NCBI RefSeq assembly: GCF_021134715.1
Contig: NC_060019.1
Location: forward strand, 9,562,001 to 9,626,000
Direction of reading: 5' to 3'
DNA length: 64,000 nucleotides
From: Daphnia pulex
Lineage: Eukaryota > Arthropoda > Branchiopoda > Diplostraca > Daphniidae
Part shown: positions 12,559 through 26,154 of the stretch, in pieces
Layout: each line of letters opens with the position of its first letter
How positions within the stretch are numbered: the first letter of the stretch is position 1
Made by a program: the position numbers and the translations under genes
Notes under the pieces: generated by a model
Database searches by the model: none
Seen by the model: only the letters and a program-made list of their open reading frames with translations
What the model was told of the DNA's origin: nothing

Positions 12559-15500
12559 AATATTTCTGACGTTTTTCAAGGGAACTTTTTGTGATTTGAC
12601 TAAACTACCTGCTTCACAGGGTGGGAAAATAACTCCTCTCTTGCCTGATTAAGTCTTTTTTGGGGGGGAGAAAGGAATTCATCATCTTTTTCAAGTTTTC
12701 CGCCATTCGTCTGAAAAATGTTTCATGATGGCGGCACACCCAAACGATAAACGTGTTACATGAGACCCAGATGAAATTCATCACATTCTCGAAACTACAA
12801 AAAAAAATTCCGGCGTTTTTGAAAAAAAGAAACATGGCGGTCTAAAAAAGCCCTCAAGGATCTCCAGCATTTTCTTTTTCCCTCCACCTTTTTCTCTCCA
12901 CAAGTTTTTTACTTTTTTCGGAGCTAATAATTTTGATGATCCCCCACATCTCAATTTGATAAATTAAAAACAAAAAAAGTTTCCTACCTGTTTGGAGTGA
13001 AGAACATGATAATAATCCAGGGTCACGCCATCCCGGTCACAATTGGCTGATGCAGCAACAACACACATGTGGTCGGAATTTCTCCTTTAACACGAGGCAA
13101 ATGAAATTAACCGGCCTTTCTTTTTTCCAAATGATTTATCACAAAAACGACCATCACTTTTGGCCAAAACTCATGGTCGATTCTTTTTCTTGACGTTGAG
13201 AATCCGTTGGGTTATCCACACACACACACAAGTTCAAGCGTTGGCTTTTAACAAAAATAAAAATGAAAAAGCTTTTCTGTGGACGAAGCGATCCCCTCGA
13301 GAGTGCAATAGCAACTGACCAATGCTGCCTTTCCCCCCCTCCTTGTTGTCTTACACAGCTGCAGGCTATTCGATAGAAAAAAATTTTGAATTTTTTTCTT
13401 GTCCTCGAGGGCTGTATCGCCAAGCATCTAGCGGTCATATTTTGAACTTGTTCATTCGATTCGAGCATTTCCACCATTAATTCTCATTACCTAACACTTC
13501 CATCCAGGCTCATTTGTAGGCTCAACCAGTATATTATTATTCCTTTGCAATTAGATCAATGACTATTGCCTGGGCTAACCTAATTAGTTTAAATGAAAAC
13601 GACTTGTGTCGGAATGAAAGCGATCAGATTATGTAAGACCCCGAAAACTTGTGAAAAATGAAGAGAAAACAAGCAAGTTATCTTTTATGAATTCAGAGAA
13701 ACAGGGCGCTTCTAGAGTTTCCCTCCGGCACTAAACGAATCCCCATCGCAAACGGAAATCAATACCAACGATTACCGATAATAAATAAAAAGAGAAGAAA
13801 AAAAAACGGGCGACACGGAAAACGTGAATCCCGAGCTCGCCATTTTAATTGGCTCAAGGGTCTGAAAGAGATAAGATGGGCATCGGACGTTGCAGAGTTT
13901 CACGAGTGAAAATCGATCGCTTCTCTCCGCTTATAAACGAGATTACATTATAAAAAGGTAGCAGTCAGTAAGTGGGGGGGGGGGAGAAAAGTGAGCCGAG
14001 TTTAAATGCCGTATACCCTACGTGTACAAGTACTGCATGCACGTCTTGAACAAAAGGAGGAAAAAGGCTAAGAATAAATTACGCTGCCGACCCATTTGAT
14101 ATTGCAGCGCTGGATGCGCACACAAGAGTGTCTAAAGCTCAACAGCATTTGTGACTGACAGCGCGGGCAAATCGCATTTGAGGCTTCGTTATAATACGGC
14201 AATGCGGGACTTTGACTCGAAAATCTCCTTCATCTTTTTCTCTGCGGTCGAATTTTCGACCGCGTGAATAATAGGAAGAAAAGAAAAGAAAAGCACAGCC
14301 CACGTTATTGCATCGCCAGACGGCGCCAGAGAAGAAAAAAGAGAAATTCTCTTTCAATATTATAAAAACAATATAACTACAAAGTAGCGAAAATAACATA
14401 GGAACATCTTTCTATATACCAGTCTCTGTGTAGAATATTTCGAGATAAGCTCGTCCGACACGCACGAATTTTTTTTTTTTTCGCTTCACGCTGAACCAGA
14501 GCGCGTGAATCAATCACGTCTGTCTATACAGCAACGATTTTCTCTCCGTTGGCCCTTAGTAACGGCCTGCTTGCGATGCAGACTCTCCTGATGCCGCCCG
14601 ACGATGAAGAAGAAAAACAAAATAATAAAAAATCCTCCGCGGGATGATGAATAAGCTCAATTTTTAAGAAAAAACTGCCAGCTCAGCGTCTGCTGCTGCT
14701 GTGTATATATCTTGTGTGTCTACCATGTATTTGCATAGAGGGCAAATGCAAATCATAGCTGAAACATGAAATTCCGATTTTCTTCTTTGTTTTTGATTGA
14801 AATGGCAAAACTTTGATTTGATGGCCGTTAGACGTGACTTTTCGCCAGTTGAATCGAACAGGTATGCGCATACGCTGTGGCTTTGAGTTACACGTAGATG
14901 TGAGAGTCTAGAGCGATCAATTCTTTTGATGTACATGTGCAGCACTTCTCAATTGATAACAAGGTTATAAAGGAAAGGCGAGAGATTATTTCCCCTCCGG
15001 TCTACCGTATCAACTTTCATCAATCAAAACTCCTTTTTCATTTCACTCTCTCTCCGCTTTTTTAAATATTTCATTATAATTTCCTGTAGTAGTGACTTTA
15101 ATACGGCGCGGTATAGCCCACCCCCTGTTGAAGGTGGACTAGGGTGGTCTCTCTGTCTATTGCGCAGGATCCGAACGACATGGAACACACGGAATAAAAG
15201 GCGACCGTCGGAGCTGCTGCACGTCTGCCAGCGTTCAACTCGCGAGAGAGAAAACGGGGCACAGCCATCACGCAGGACCGAAAGTGAGGACGGAAGGAAC
15301 TAAAGAACACACACACACACACATATCCCCACCGCCCTTTAATCTTTACTCTGGCAGTCGAAAAAGAGGTACAGTGAAGAGCGGGACTGGGTGGTCGCTA
15401 TACCGTCGTGCTTCGGTTCTTGGGGGGAGTGTTTGTGTGTGTACGCTGTGTGTACCGACTACAGTAACGATCATGTAGCAGTAAAAAAAAAAGGAAAATC

Positions 15501-17578
15501 CCCACTTGTATTACATCACCCGATACCTTCATTTTGAACTCGGTTCCAAACAGCAGCACTCTCGTTTCTCTCATCACCACTTTTGTCGGGAAAATCCCTT
15601 TCGGCCGGAACTCGCCGGATCAGCCACGAACACCCAAAAGGTAAATAAATCGAAGCTCAATTCCAATCTCTCTCTCTCTTGGATTGGATGTTTGTATTTT
15701 TAGCCGATGATTTTCTCCTCTGAGACTTGTTCAAGTGTCTTTCCCATATGATCGGCCTTCAAATAGTGTATCAAACAAGAGGCTGCCAGCAGTGCAGTTC
15801 AGCTCTCTCTGTCTGTGTGTGCTGTATGTGGTTCGAATCGATTTCTCCTCTTTGCCCAACCCTCCGCCCCCTACCTCCCTCTTTGAGTGTGTACAGCACA
15901 GTGTTCTCTCTCCTTCTCTTTCTGTTATGTACATATATTCTGTGTGTAGGCTCTCGAGTCATCTCTCGCTGTATCTAAATAGTTTGGCTGAAGCTCCAAT
16001 GTTTGCTGGGCTGCTGCTCAGACTCTATAGTAGTACTACGTCGGCCATTCAATTATAATTGGACGCCGAAATGATTTGCTTCACACTCGATTGAACTTGC
16101 CAAACACAATGGAAAACAAGTTTTTCCTTTTTTCTTTTTTTCGAGGTTTAAATATAATCAACAAAGTATGTGATGCGATGACATTCAAGCGAAAAAGATT
16201 TGTGTTTGCTGTCGACATTTTCCACTTCTTTCCCAGCGCAAGAGATTCCATGCATGGGCAAAAGATAAGAGCAAACATATTCACTGTCTGGCTGTATATA
16301 GTGAATCAAACCGGAAATGTATATATCTACACACACACACAGACGCATAAGGCGAATCGTGACACATCATCAATCATCATTCCCAGAAATTCGTTCAGCA
16401 TCTTCTTCTTTTTTGATCCCGAAAATCTTTTTCCTTTTTCGATTAGATAATAAGTCCGGGTGAATAAGAGATACAGGAAAATAAAAATACAGGAGTGTCA
16501 ACGCATAACTCCCTTGTGTATCGTAGGTAAATAGAAAGTTGTGTGTCACCGAGCACGTCTGTACGTGGTGGTAATATAATTTAGACATTTATGTAATGTA
16601 ATCCGCAACACAGATGAGAGAGAGCTAGACGCCAGAGAGATGAGAGTCAAAGACGTCTGGCTCTCATCTAATTTGATCTCCGACTACTACACCAGGGTTT
16701 ACATGTCAATCGGAGTCACACACACCCGAAAAAAGAAAATAAATAAGAGACTCTGGGTAAATAATCATAAACAGGAAATGGTTCGGATTTGAATCGTATG
16801 TTATCCCGGGGGCCGCGCTGGATTCATCCGTCTATATTTAAAAGGCAGACAGCCCCCCTTCTCTCTCTCGACTCTACAATCCAGGTATCCATGGCAATAA
16901 TCCCGTGAGTGAGAGAGATACACATACGGAAGAAGAGAGGGGCGTGCGGAAGAGTTGAAGGGGGGAAGAAAATAATCGATTGCGGTTGTTCTCGAGTGAC
17001 TGACTGGGTGCACATGTAATGACCTTTATAGCTGATTCCGCGTCTATATATATACACAGATATACTATAGAGATAGATATCAAGGAAACTTGTGTGTCAC
17101 ACAGGTCTCGTCTATATGCACATCGTAAAGTTTACGGGGACAGTGCTGCTAGAACCAGGTTGGCTTTGCCTTATAAAAAACCCCTTCGTCGTAGCAGATC
17201 CCGTCAATATAATGCGTTTCTTTTTCTGTCTCTTTGGAATGGAATTGAAAAGCCCGCCTTATCGATTTTTTCCTTCCGGCCTCTTCTTTTTCTTATTATT
17301 TCTTTTTTTGGGAAATTTGCTCATTAGCCAACAAAAGCTCCTAGTGGCTTTTGTAGATGAGATTCAACGACTGTTGACAATTTGAAATTTACCCGGCCGG
17401 CGCAATGATTAATTTCCCCTTTTCTTATTACATCGCACTCCAGGTTAAATAGAATTGGCCTATCGCTTTCAATTGCCGACTGTGTGATGAAGGCGTCGTC
17501 GTTTCTTTGAAAGAAAGAAAAACGGCGCCGAGAGAAAAGCACCAACTGGTGGTGAGGTGCGGCACGCGAGCTGACGAC

Positions 17579-20500
17579 ATGAAAACCTTGGCGGAAACGA
17601 CGACGACGGCCGTAGTTGCGGAAAATGGCGATTTGGAGAGAAAAGAAAGAGAATCACGTTCGCTGGCCCTGGAAAAAGCTTACGTCCACGGTACTATATA
17701 TATAATCATTTCAAACTATGAGCATTACTTTATTAGCGACCCATGTAGTAATAATGTCGAAACCATTGGATTAGATGTCTACGACCAGCTGTCGCATCAT
17801 TTCTCCGAGGAGCGCTACCGGCCATGGCCCCGCGTACGCCAGTTCCTCGAACAGCTTGAACCCGGATCTCTCGTCTGCGATGCGGGTACTATTTATTCTC
17901 CTCTTTCTCTTTCACTCTACCAGCTCTATATGTAAACTCTATTACATACTATTGGAATAGATGCGCTACACTTCAACGTGTGTATACGTAGTAATCAGAT
18001 CGTTATGCGTGTGTAAAGGCTTATCGCATATTTACATTGTGTCGCTCGATTATTATTATTTTGCTACCACTATCTGTCTCTGCACGTGTAATAACGTTGT
18101 GTAATGACACAATCATTCATCAATCCATCTGACGCATTGTTACACGGCCAGGCTGCGGCAACGGTAAATACCTGCAAGTCAACCCATCCATCTTCAAAGT
18201 GGGCTCGGACCGCTGCGCCGCATCGGTGGACGTCGCCCGACGCAAAGATCACGAGGTACATATTGGCATTGTCTCGACTACTATCTAGTGATCTACAAGG
18301 CCTGCGACGCACACAAACTCCACCCCATCTTATTCAAATGTGGACACGGGGGTCCTTGTCCAAACAAACGGGGAAAAAGAAAGAAAAAGTGGAGGCCATC
18401 CGCATATGCGGAGGAGTCAAACGGAGATTGATGAATCGATCGACATAAAGGCTACTGATGCGCGTTGTCTTAAACTTTCTTTCTCCATATATCTGCGGGA
18501 CAGCCAGGGGGGGAAAAACCGAGTTCCGCATTCTCCGAAGAAAAAAAGAGACTCTCTTTTTGTCTCTTCTTCTTCTTTTTTCTAGTCGTTTCCACTCGAT
18601 CAATATCGCAGCGGCCACGTACTAGATTTTGATGGTACACGTTGATGTTTAATAGAAATATAAAGAGGCCTCCCCAAAAAAACCCTCCCTGGTATATACA
18701 TAATCCAAAAAGAGACATACGTCGCACTGCCGCTCAAGGATTATATGTATATTATACGTTATTCTACCGCGCTACTACTACCTTGCTGCGAGTTACATTT
18801 GAGAGCTGCTGGTTCTCTTGCGAGTTCAGCGCACTCTCTCCTGTTGTTGCTGTATTATGTCTCGCCACTTTTTTTCTTCTTTTTCTTCTTCCATAGATTA
18901 TCATTAATAACGCGACAATATACGGCGGCTGCAGAGAGAGAGAAAACCTAACTGTAATATAATATTCCGTCAATAAGTCATCAGGGCGGGCGGGCGGGGG
19001 TCTAGCTTTTGGAGGATTTTCCCGGGAAATGTAATACACACGCTGCACGTTTTAAAGTTTCTATAGGTTGGCTTGCTGCCGGCTCTGGCTGACTGGCTTC
19101 GTCAATAATAAAATACAAACGGGTGTAAATTATTACACGGTCGGCGAATGAATGGAAAGGGGAGACGACGGGAAACTGCGGCAGCTTTTTTCGATTCTTT
19201 TCTTCTCTCTCTCTGCTCGCGTCAAGTCCCGGATCTTTTATTGATTGGATAAAAGTAGCTTTTTCTCGGGAAAAAGGCGGAGTGAGAGTGTAAAGCAATT
19301 CCACTGTGTGTGTGTGGGTAACGGCGGAAGGAAGAAATTGATAAAAGCCAATGACGTCGTATCTATATATAGTGCAGAGTTTGCTGTTAAGCTCCAGCAG
19401 ACTCTGGGATATGTCTATGTGCTTACACTGCGGCGGCTTTTGTCGTTATCTCTCCTAAACAGGTGCTGATTTGTGACGCTCTCAACCTGCCATATCGCGA
19501 CGAGAGCTTCGACGCCGCATTGTCTATCGCCGTTATTCAGTAAGTTATAACCCACCCACTAGCCCTAGTAGTCGACGAGAAACAAAGAAGTAATAATCAT
19601 CAACTTGTTCCATTTTTCATTCGTCGTGTCAAAAGTCACCTGGCGACGAGAGACAGGCGAGTGCGGGCGTTGCGGGAATTGGCGCGGATCCTGCGAGTGG
19701 GCGGACGCATCCTCATCACCGTTTGGGCTAAAGAGCAACGACACCGAAAGGTCAGTCGGATTATTATATTTTTTTGAAATAAAAAGTGACAGGTCTTTCT
19801 CAAAACTCCCCTTTTTTCACATCGTTAAGAGATTTGCGAGTAAAAAGAAAAAAAAAAAAAGGATTTATAAATAGAGGCAGTTTCACGCACGGTAGGGCAC
19901 GAGCCAGCAACAAGGGAACGAATCAATAGTCGACGTCCAGACTTTTGACTGTCATAGTCTCGTTGCCACTCTCAACAGACAGTATATAGCCTTCCGCTTC
20001 TCTGTGCCATCATTTGCGGGGTGGATTTTGTAATCAATAACGGTTTCATCACACTCGGATCCTACAGGTTCCACGTGAACTCGATTGGGGGCACTAAGAG
20101 GTGCTTTGTATAGATGTATCGGGAGCCGCTTTGATCTCTGGCCCCCCTCAACTGCAGATCTATAAATCTCTATACAGCATTCTACTTGAGAGAGGGGGCT
20201 CTACTAAATGTAACAGGGAAACTTATCAGTAGAGACAACAGGGAAAAAAGAGGGACGTACCTTTTTTATTGACTGCTGGATCCATCACGACGCACAGCGT
20301 AGTCTCTTGGGGGAAGAAGGAAAACGGCTGTTTTTCAGACGTGCTTTCTTCTTCTTCTTCTTCTTTTGTTGTTGGGTGGCTGTCTCCCATAAATGTTGCG
20401 ATGTGTACGCCCAAATGGAATCGTCTCCTAATGGCCCCTTCGTTTTCCTGCGATCAAAAGTTCAAATGAAAAAAGAGAGAGATAGTATCATCTAATTGCT

Positions 20501-23500
20501 TACGGACAATAGAAACTGGTACACAATGTAATGGCTGATGAATGCGCGTAGAAAAAATAATCACCGATTTTTGTTAAATCCTTGATGATGACGTCAATTG
20601 CATTGACACAAATTGCTGGTTGTTGGACGGGCAGTTTGAATCTCAAGACATTCTGGTGCCATGGCGGACGCCCGACCGTTCCAGCAGCGAGGAGAAGGCG
20701 GAAGTGGGAGGCAACGAGCACGAGTCCATCGCCACGACGACGACAACATCCGACGAGGATGTCACTCATTATCACGCCTATTCACAAACATCCGAAAGTG
20801 ATTCCTGCTATTCCTGCAGCAAGTAATAAAAAAGAAAAAAAATTCTGAAATTATTCTGGTTGATTAGGAAATTCAATTCAAAGTAAAAAAATGAAATTAT
20901 TCATGTCACCAGGGTGCATCACAGTAGGTGTCCGTCCGATTGTTCCGGATGTCTTGCCGTCGCCGGACCTTCCACTGCTGCCGATGGAGAATTGCCACCG
21001 CCCAGGAGGAGACATCACCGTCCACATCACAAAGGCAGGTCGTTCGATCCTCACCGCCCGTCGTGCAGTTCCCAGAGCTCGTCGGACCTCTCATCGCCCA
21101 GCGACTCCTGTTACAGTTTCGTCCGCAAAGCACTTCAAGTAAATCAATTCCCCCCATCCTCTTAGGGCCGTATAAATAGAAGAGAGTAGTGTCGTCAACA
21201 AGACAGAAAAATAACGAGGGCGACAAAAGCATCTCATTATACTAGGATCGATTCACACTGCAGTGAAACTGCAGTGCTTGGATCAATTCTTAGTCGAATG
21301 TTTCGCAAATCCTTTTCAATTCTAGTATTTATTTGATTTTTGGAATAAATGTAGAAATTAGCGAGCACCAGACGGGCGGTAGGTAACGGCCATCACAGGC
21401 GTTCGTGGTTCACTTTGGGTGAAAGCATCGAGCACCAACACGGAGCCTGGAGCTGCGCCGCGCTGGAGGCCACCGATCCGTCTAATGAACTGCCTATCGA
21501 GTTGCGTCATTTAGACTCGGAAGAGGACGGCGCTTTGCTGGGCTCGGCGGCCGGAATGACGCAGACGAATGAGCGCATCAGTCGGAGTAGTCCGCCATCG
21601 CTGGGCGGCAAGGGCGATTCATCCATCTTTTTCGGATCGGAACCGCCCGCCGTCGCTGAACAGAATAATGCAGCAGATTCTTCATCCAGCATCAGCCCCA
21701 TCTTGCCAAGACGGTCGTCCTCTTCTTCGCTGGCAGCCGGCGGAGTTTCCTCTTCTTCCTCGACTGGAACTCAACAGCCCAGCCAGCAATCTCACGGAAG
21801 TCGGTCGTTGAGTCTCAGCGATTTACTCCACTCGTTGCCCGTCTCGGTCAGCTCCTGGCTTAGGCACCGACTCTCCGAGGAAGACGCCAGCAGTAGTCTC
21901 ATTTCGCCCGGAAGTGAGCTGGAACGGCCAATCGACCCTTATTCACCTCCGCCGCCGTCGGATCAAGACCAAATCCGTCGATCCGTCAGGCCAATGTTGA
22001 CCAAACAGAAACGAGTCGTACAAATATTCGAGTCCTATTGTGAAGAGGAAGACGATCCAGGGCTACTAGTTCCGGTGGCTCCGCCGGATGATCGCCAATC
22101 TTCACTCTCTCTGCCAAAAGCACAAGCCCGTGTGTTCAAACAAGGTTCCATGAACGATTCGCTCCTATCGGCCGAGCGGCTCAAAGAACGTGAGAAATTG
22201 AAACAAAGTTTGTTACCACGTCAAGTCACCTGGTCCGGCGCTCCTACAAGTTCCCCGCTAGTTGTTCCGGAATCTTCCCCTAGACCATCACCTCCGCCAC
22301 CACTTCCACCGCAGCCTTCAGTCACTCCGCCAGCCAAACAGACTCCCACAAACAGACCATCACCTTCTCCGCTGCCACCTCCACCGGCTCCTCCATTGGA
22401 AATTGGCGACGCTCTCAAAGATTTCACTTCGCTCCGCAATGGATTCGTCCGCATCTGGCAAACACTGCGAGGAGATTCCTCCTCGTCTTCATCGTCGTCC
22501 TCTTCATCCAAGACGCATCTGTTGCTAGACGACCGGAATTGCGACAAGCCCTGGCTGCTGGATTCGCCAACTGGCAATGAAACCCCTCATCCGGCGCGCT
22601 CGTTGCCACAACGGCGTCCACCGTCGTTACTGGAAAAACGGATTAAATCCTTCTGCGGTTGGGGTATTGCGGAAGAATCGGCTACGGGATCGATGAGCCC
22701 ATCTCCTCGTCGTCTACCACCTGTGGCCGGATCTGAAGAGGATTTTTTCAATTTCTCTTTGCCTCGCTGCTGCGCCGATCAGGATCTCACTTTCTCCCGC
22801 TCGGTTCATCCGCACCGGCTCAGCTGCCAGCGCGAAGAAGATTCGTCTTCCAAGGACAGCAGTTTGCAGAGTGACACCAGCGTCGATTCGGAAGACAGTT
22901 GCGTTTCCGTCATCTACGTGCCGAGACCGGGAGATCACAAAGGCGAACTGGAAGGCAATGGATTGATGGTGGATCCATCGGTGGCCAAAACGAGAAATAA
23001 TTCCTCGAGCAGTTCCGACGGATCGCCAAAAGTCAAAGTATGCCCTACTTTGCTTTCCTTTGCGGCGGAAATGACGGATCCAGCGCCGGTCAAAAGTCCT
23101 GGAATGACAGCGGCCCAGCAGGAAGGACAGCAGACGACCAACTCTCCACAGAGACAATCGTGCCTTAGGCAACCGAATGTGTTGGCCGCTTCCAATGAAA
23201 CAGGTTCTGACGAGGTTCTGACCCGGTCAGTAATTCCGCATTTCCAGCAACAGCAGCAGCAGCAACAGGCGCGGCCCGTCCATCGGCTCCTTTCCTTCGA
23301 GGTATTCAATCCAGAGACGGACGATATGGATAGCGACAGTGATTGCGGCGATAACAGCAGCACAACCAGTGAGAGCTCATCCAGTAATTCAGCCGGAAGC
23401 GTCATCAGTGTGGGTGATCCAATGTGGCCGGCGTTTCAGGACCGCAGGCAGACCATTCTCAGCGGTTCTTCGTTAGATTTCCAAACATCCGCATCGTGTG

Positions 23501-24667
23501 ATTTGGTCAGCAGTGAACAGGCGGACAACAGTTTGATAAAACAGGATTCCAACGATAGTTGGCCGGCGTCCATCGAAGATCCGTCAGCCCAATTGACGAG
23601 TTCTTCGCATACTTCTCGCCACAATCAATCATCGCCGGTCAGTTTAGTGGCCACGGGAATCCAGGAATCTCAAGAATCCAAATCGTCCCCTTCGCCGTCG
23701 CTCGGTGAATCCTCAACTGGAGGCTCATCCGCCAAGCAACAACAGCAACAAGAGATTCATTCCGATGTGGAAGAATGGAGAGTCCGCAGTTCATTAGGTC
23801 CCCTGGACGAGTGTCACGAAGAGGAAGGTGCCGAACTGGGCGACGCATTCCAGTATAACAAATCACTTCAGCAGCAGCAACAAACCCAACAATCAGCCGG
23901 GGTCCAACAACAACAACAACAATGGAAACTGGAAAAAGTCAAAGGTTCTTTTTCAGCTTCCACGTCCAGTTTGGATTCGTCCATTAGCGCTCCGTCTTAC
24001 TCGAGTGCTCGGCAAAGTTCCAGCGCATCGGCCATCAGCACGGCCAGTGAAATGCGTAAGAGCTCAGACGATTCAACCGGATTCATGTCCACTCTTCCGC
24101 TTTTGAGATCGAGAGTCGCCAATTGTGCTGCTGCATCATCCGCCGCCGCCGGGGCTTCCGCCTCATCTACGACCGGATTTCATCAGATCCCATCCACCGC
24201 CGGATCAGGCGGTACTGGCATCCGCGCATCGGGTAACAAACCCATCAACTGCGGTGATGAAGAATTCTGCTCTAAGCCGCTCAACAAAATGCTCCTGGGC
24301 GGATGCGGCGGTGACCAACGGCAACGAAGCGCCGACCGGGATTCGTCGCTGAGTATTTCCACTTCGCAAGATTCCTTGCCCAGTGACGCCGGAGGGAGCA
24401 ACATGGGAAGTGGAGGAGGCGGAGGCAATTCCGGCACCGTCACTCTTCATCGCTACTATCACGTTTTCCGTCAAGGCGAACTGGACCAGCTGATCGAACG
24501 ATATGTGGATAGCCTTCACATCATTTCTTCGTACTATGACCGTCAGTGAACACAAAAATTTAATTAATACAAAAAAACAAAAATATTAACAAAATTATTT
24601 TTACATTTAAAAAACAGATGCCAATCACTGCGTTGTGGCGGAGAAGGTGCACGTGTGGACAATTTGA
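17579..24667 (+). CDS. TRMT9B: TRMT9B/fire dancer-type tRNA methyltransferase 9-like protein
   Basis: Nine exons, all phase-consistent: 17579-17690, 17775-17885, 18152-18255, 19463-19539, 19636-19750, 20635-20822, 20913-21138, 21355-24541 and 24618-24667; 1,389 aa. Residues 38-185 form a class I SAM-methyltransferase domain of the Trm9/ALKBH8 type: [12 protein letters not shown] motif I DAGCGNGKY (73-81), [13 protein letters not shown], and [20 protein letters not shown]. The C-terminus (from [11 protein letters not shown] to AEKVHVW) matches the conserved TRMT9B tail. Between them lie more than 1,000 residues of Ser/Pro/Gln-rich disordered sequence, mostly in one 3.2-kb exon; human TRMT9B is about 454 aa. 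Trm9 enzymes make wobble-uridine mcm5 modifications; the TRMT9B branch has neuronal and tumour-related roles in animals, including synapse growth in flies. Start: first ATG in frame; a TTG 24 codons upstream is unlikely. SAM motif I is intact, so SAM binding is plausible. Confidence 0.93.
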
Positions 24668-26154
24668 AAATCTTCATAACAATTTTTTTTCTTAAGATAT
24701 TAAAAATATTGATCACCTCTACTTTCTTCCTGAGGCTCGACTTCTTTCAGGTAAATTTCGCCGCTTCTTCGGATGGAATACACCAGAACAAAACAACACA
24801 AACAAACCCTGTGAACAATTTCAACTGTTATCAACATTTAAAACCTACAAAACAAGAGCGAGTGTTACGTTAAGTCTATTGTTTTTCTTCCTTCAACAAT
24901 TTTTTCTCTGATCCTGTCAATCCACCAACAAGAAAATGCTCATTTTAAAACAATATATATATTTCAAACACACATGCACATCACATTGTGGGACCCACAT
25001 AACGCGCTAGAGGGCTGAAATTGAATCGTCGCTGCGGCTAGGGATGATAGAACAAAAATTTTAGAGAGTCGTTGGTTGCCTTCCACAAAACGAGAAAGAT
25101 TATTTCATTAAAAAAAAACTTAGATTATCCTTCAAATATTAATTAACTTTCGCCAAGGTACATTAATGACAATTGGAAACGCAATCTTTACACATTGTCT
25201 AAAAAGAGAACCCAAAAATAAAAAAAAGGGAAATATTACGGGTACTTATTATAGGTTGACCATTATCGCTCAGGTATTGTATAATAAATACGCCAAAGTC
25301 AACTAGATTTTCAAAAAAGGCTAAACAACCGTTGACATTTTGTTTTGTCATTTCCTTGATTGCGGAGGGAAAGAGAAAAACGTGTAAGTAAAGAGAGATA
25401 CTCTCTGCATCATTTCACATTCGTACCACGCACAGTTGGATTTCCTTTCTCCGTCGTCCTCTTTTTTCTTCTTCTTCTTCTTGTAAATGATTGTATAATA
25501 TGGCACGACTGGGAATTCCATACAAGACCCAAGGACAAACAACTGCGAAAAAAAGTTCTACGTAGTTCACCGGCCATTGAACTTGTTGTCAAAGTGACAA
25601 GGAAGAAAGAGAAACGGCGACCCACATTTTGATACTTTGGAAGAGATGGAACAGTGAGATAAGGGAGCCTAAAAGGAATGTGAGTTGGCAAATCGCAGAT
25701 GGTCATTGAGTTGAGGAACTGTGGGGCCGGAAATGATGAGAAAAGAACTCCATTGCCGACGAAAAGGATTTTTCAACCAAGAAAAAAAAGGGGGGAAACG
25801 AGGAGCACCGAATCTAGAGGACATTAAAAAGTCAAAGAGAGAGAAAAAAGGCACTTTTCATCGCATGTCGATAAGTGTGTACACGCTGAACATGGTCAAG
25901 CGTATCATCCCACCAACTCAATGGGAATCGTTGAAACTATGTGCAATATTTAGCTGTAAAGGGAATTTTTTTCTAAAGAAAAAAAAATCGATAAAGAGAT
26001 TCTCGCTAGTGCGCTTTGAAACCAATCGCGGTTGATCGCAAAAATAAAATGCCGTCAGACGGCACAACAGATTTTGGCTAACAAAACTTACATCAGGTCG
26101 AGAGAGAAATAATAAAAATTGAAAAAAAAAAAGCTTTGGTTACGAGCAATGATT
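24668..26154. other. Convergent intergenic region
   Basis: This holds the 3' flanks of the TRMT9B-like gene (plus) and the P4-ATPase gene (minus). It is AT-rich with homopolymer A/T tracts. An AATAAA-like string near 25282 could serve as polyadenylation signal for the plus-strand gene. No ORF splices into a recognisable product. Confidence 0.6.

Larger units (their letters stand above)
5871..17578. other. 11.7 kb without clear coding genes between divergent PLEKHA-like and TRMT9B-like genes
   Basis: Six-frame reading shows only short low-complexity frames, with no phase-consistent splicing into a recognisable protein. The stretch holds the 5' flanks, and probably untranslated exons and promoters, of both neighbours. 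It is rich in microsatellites: (CT)12 at 7415-7438, (AC)n near 10487-10500, (GT)9 at 12541-12558, (AC)n at 13218-13230 and 15307-15322, plus many GAA/TTC and CAA/TTG tracts. A possible 5'-UTR acceptor for the PLEKHA-like start exon (TTTCCAG on the minus strand) lies near 5875. I saw no tRNA or rRNA. Non-coding RNAs cannot be excluded. Confidence 0.6.

Noticed and set aside
15815-15850. GGTTCGAATC string suggestive of a tRNA B box
   Set aside because: No matching acceptor or anticodon stems flank it; the context is CT/GT-rich simple sequence.
22221-23405. Long minus-strand frames inside the TRMT9B-like exon
   Set aside because: They are antisense shadows of a Ser/Pro/Gln-rich coding exon and show no independent domain.
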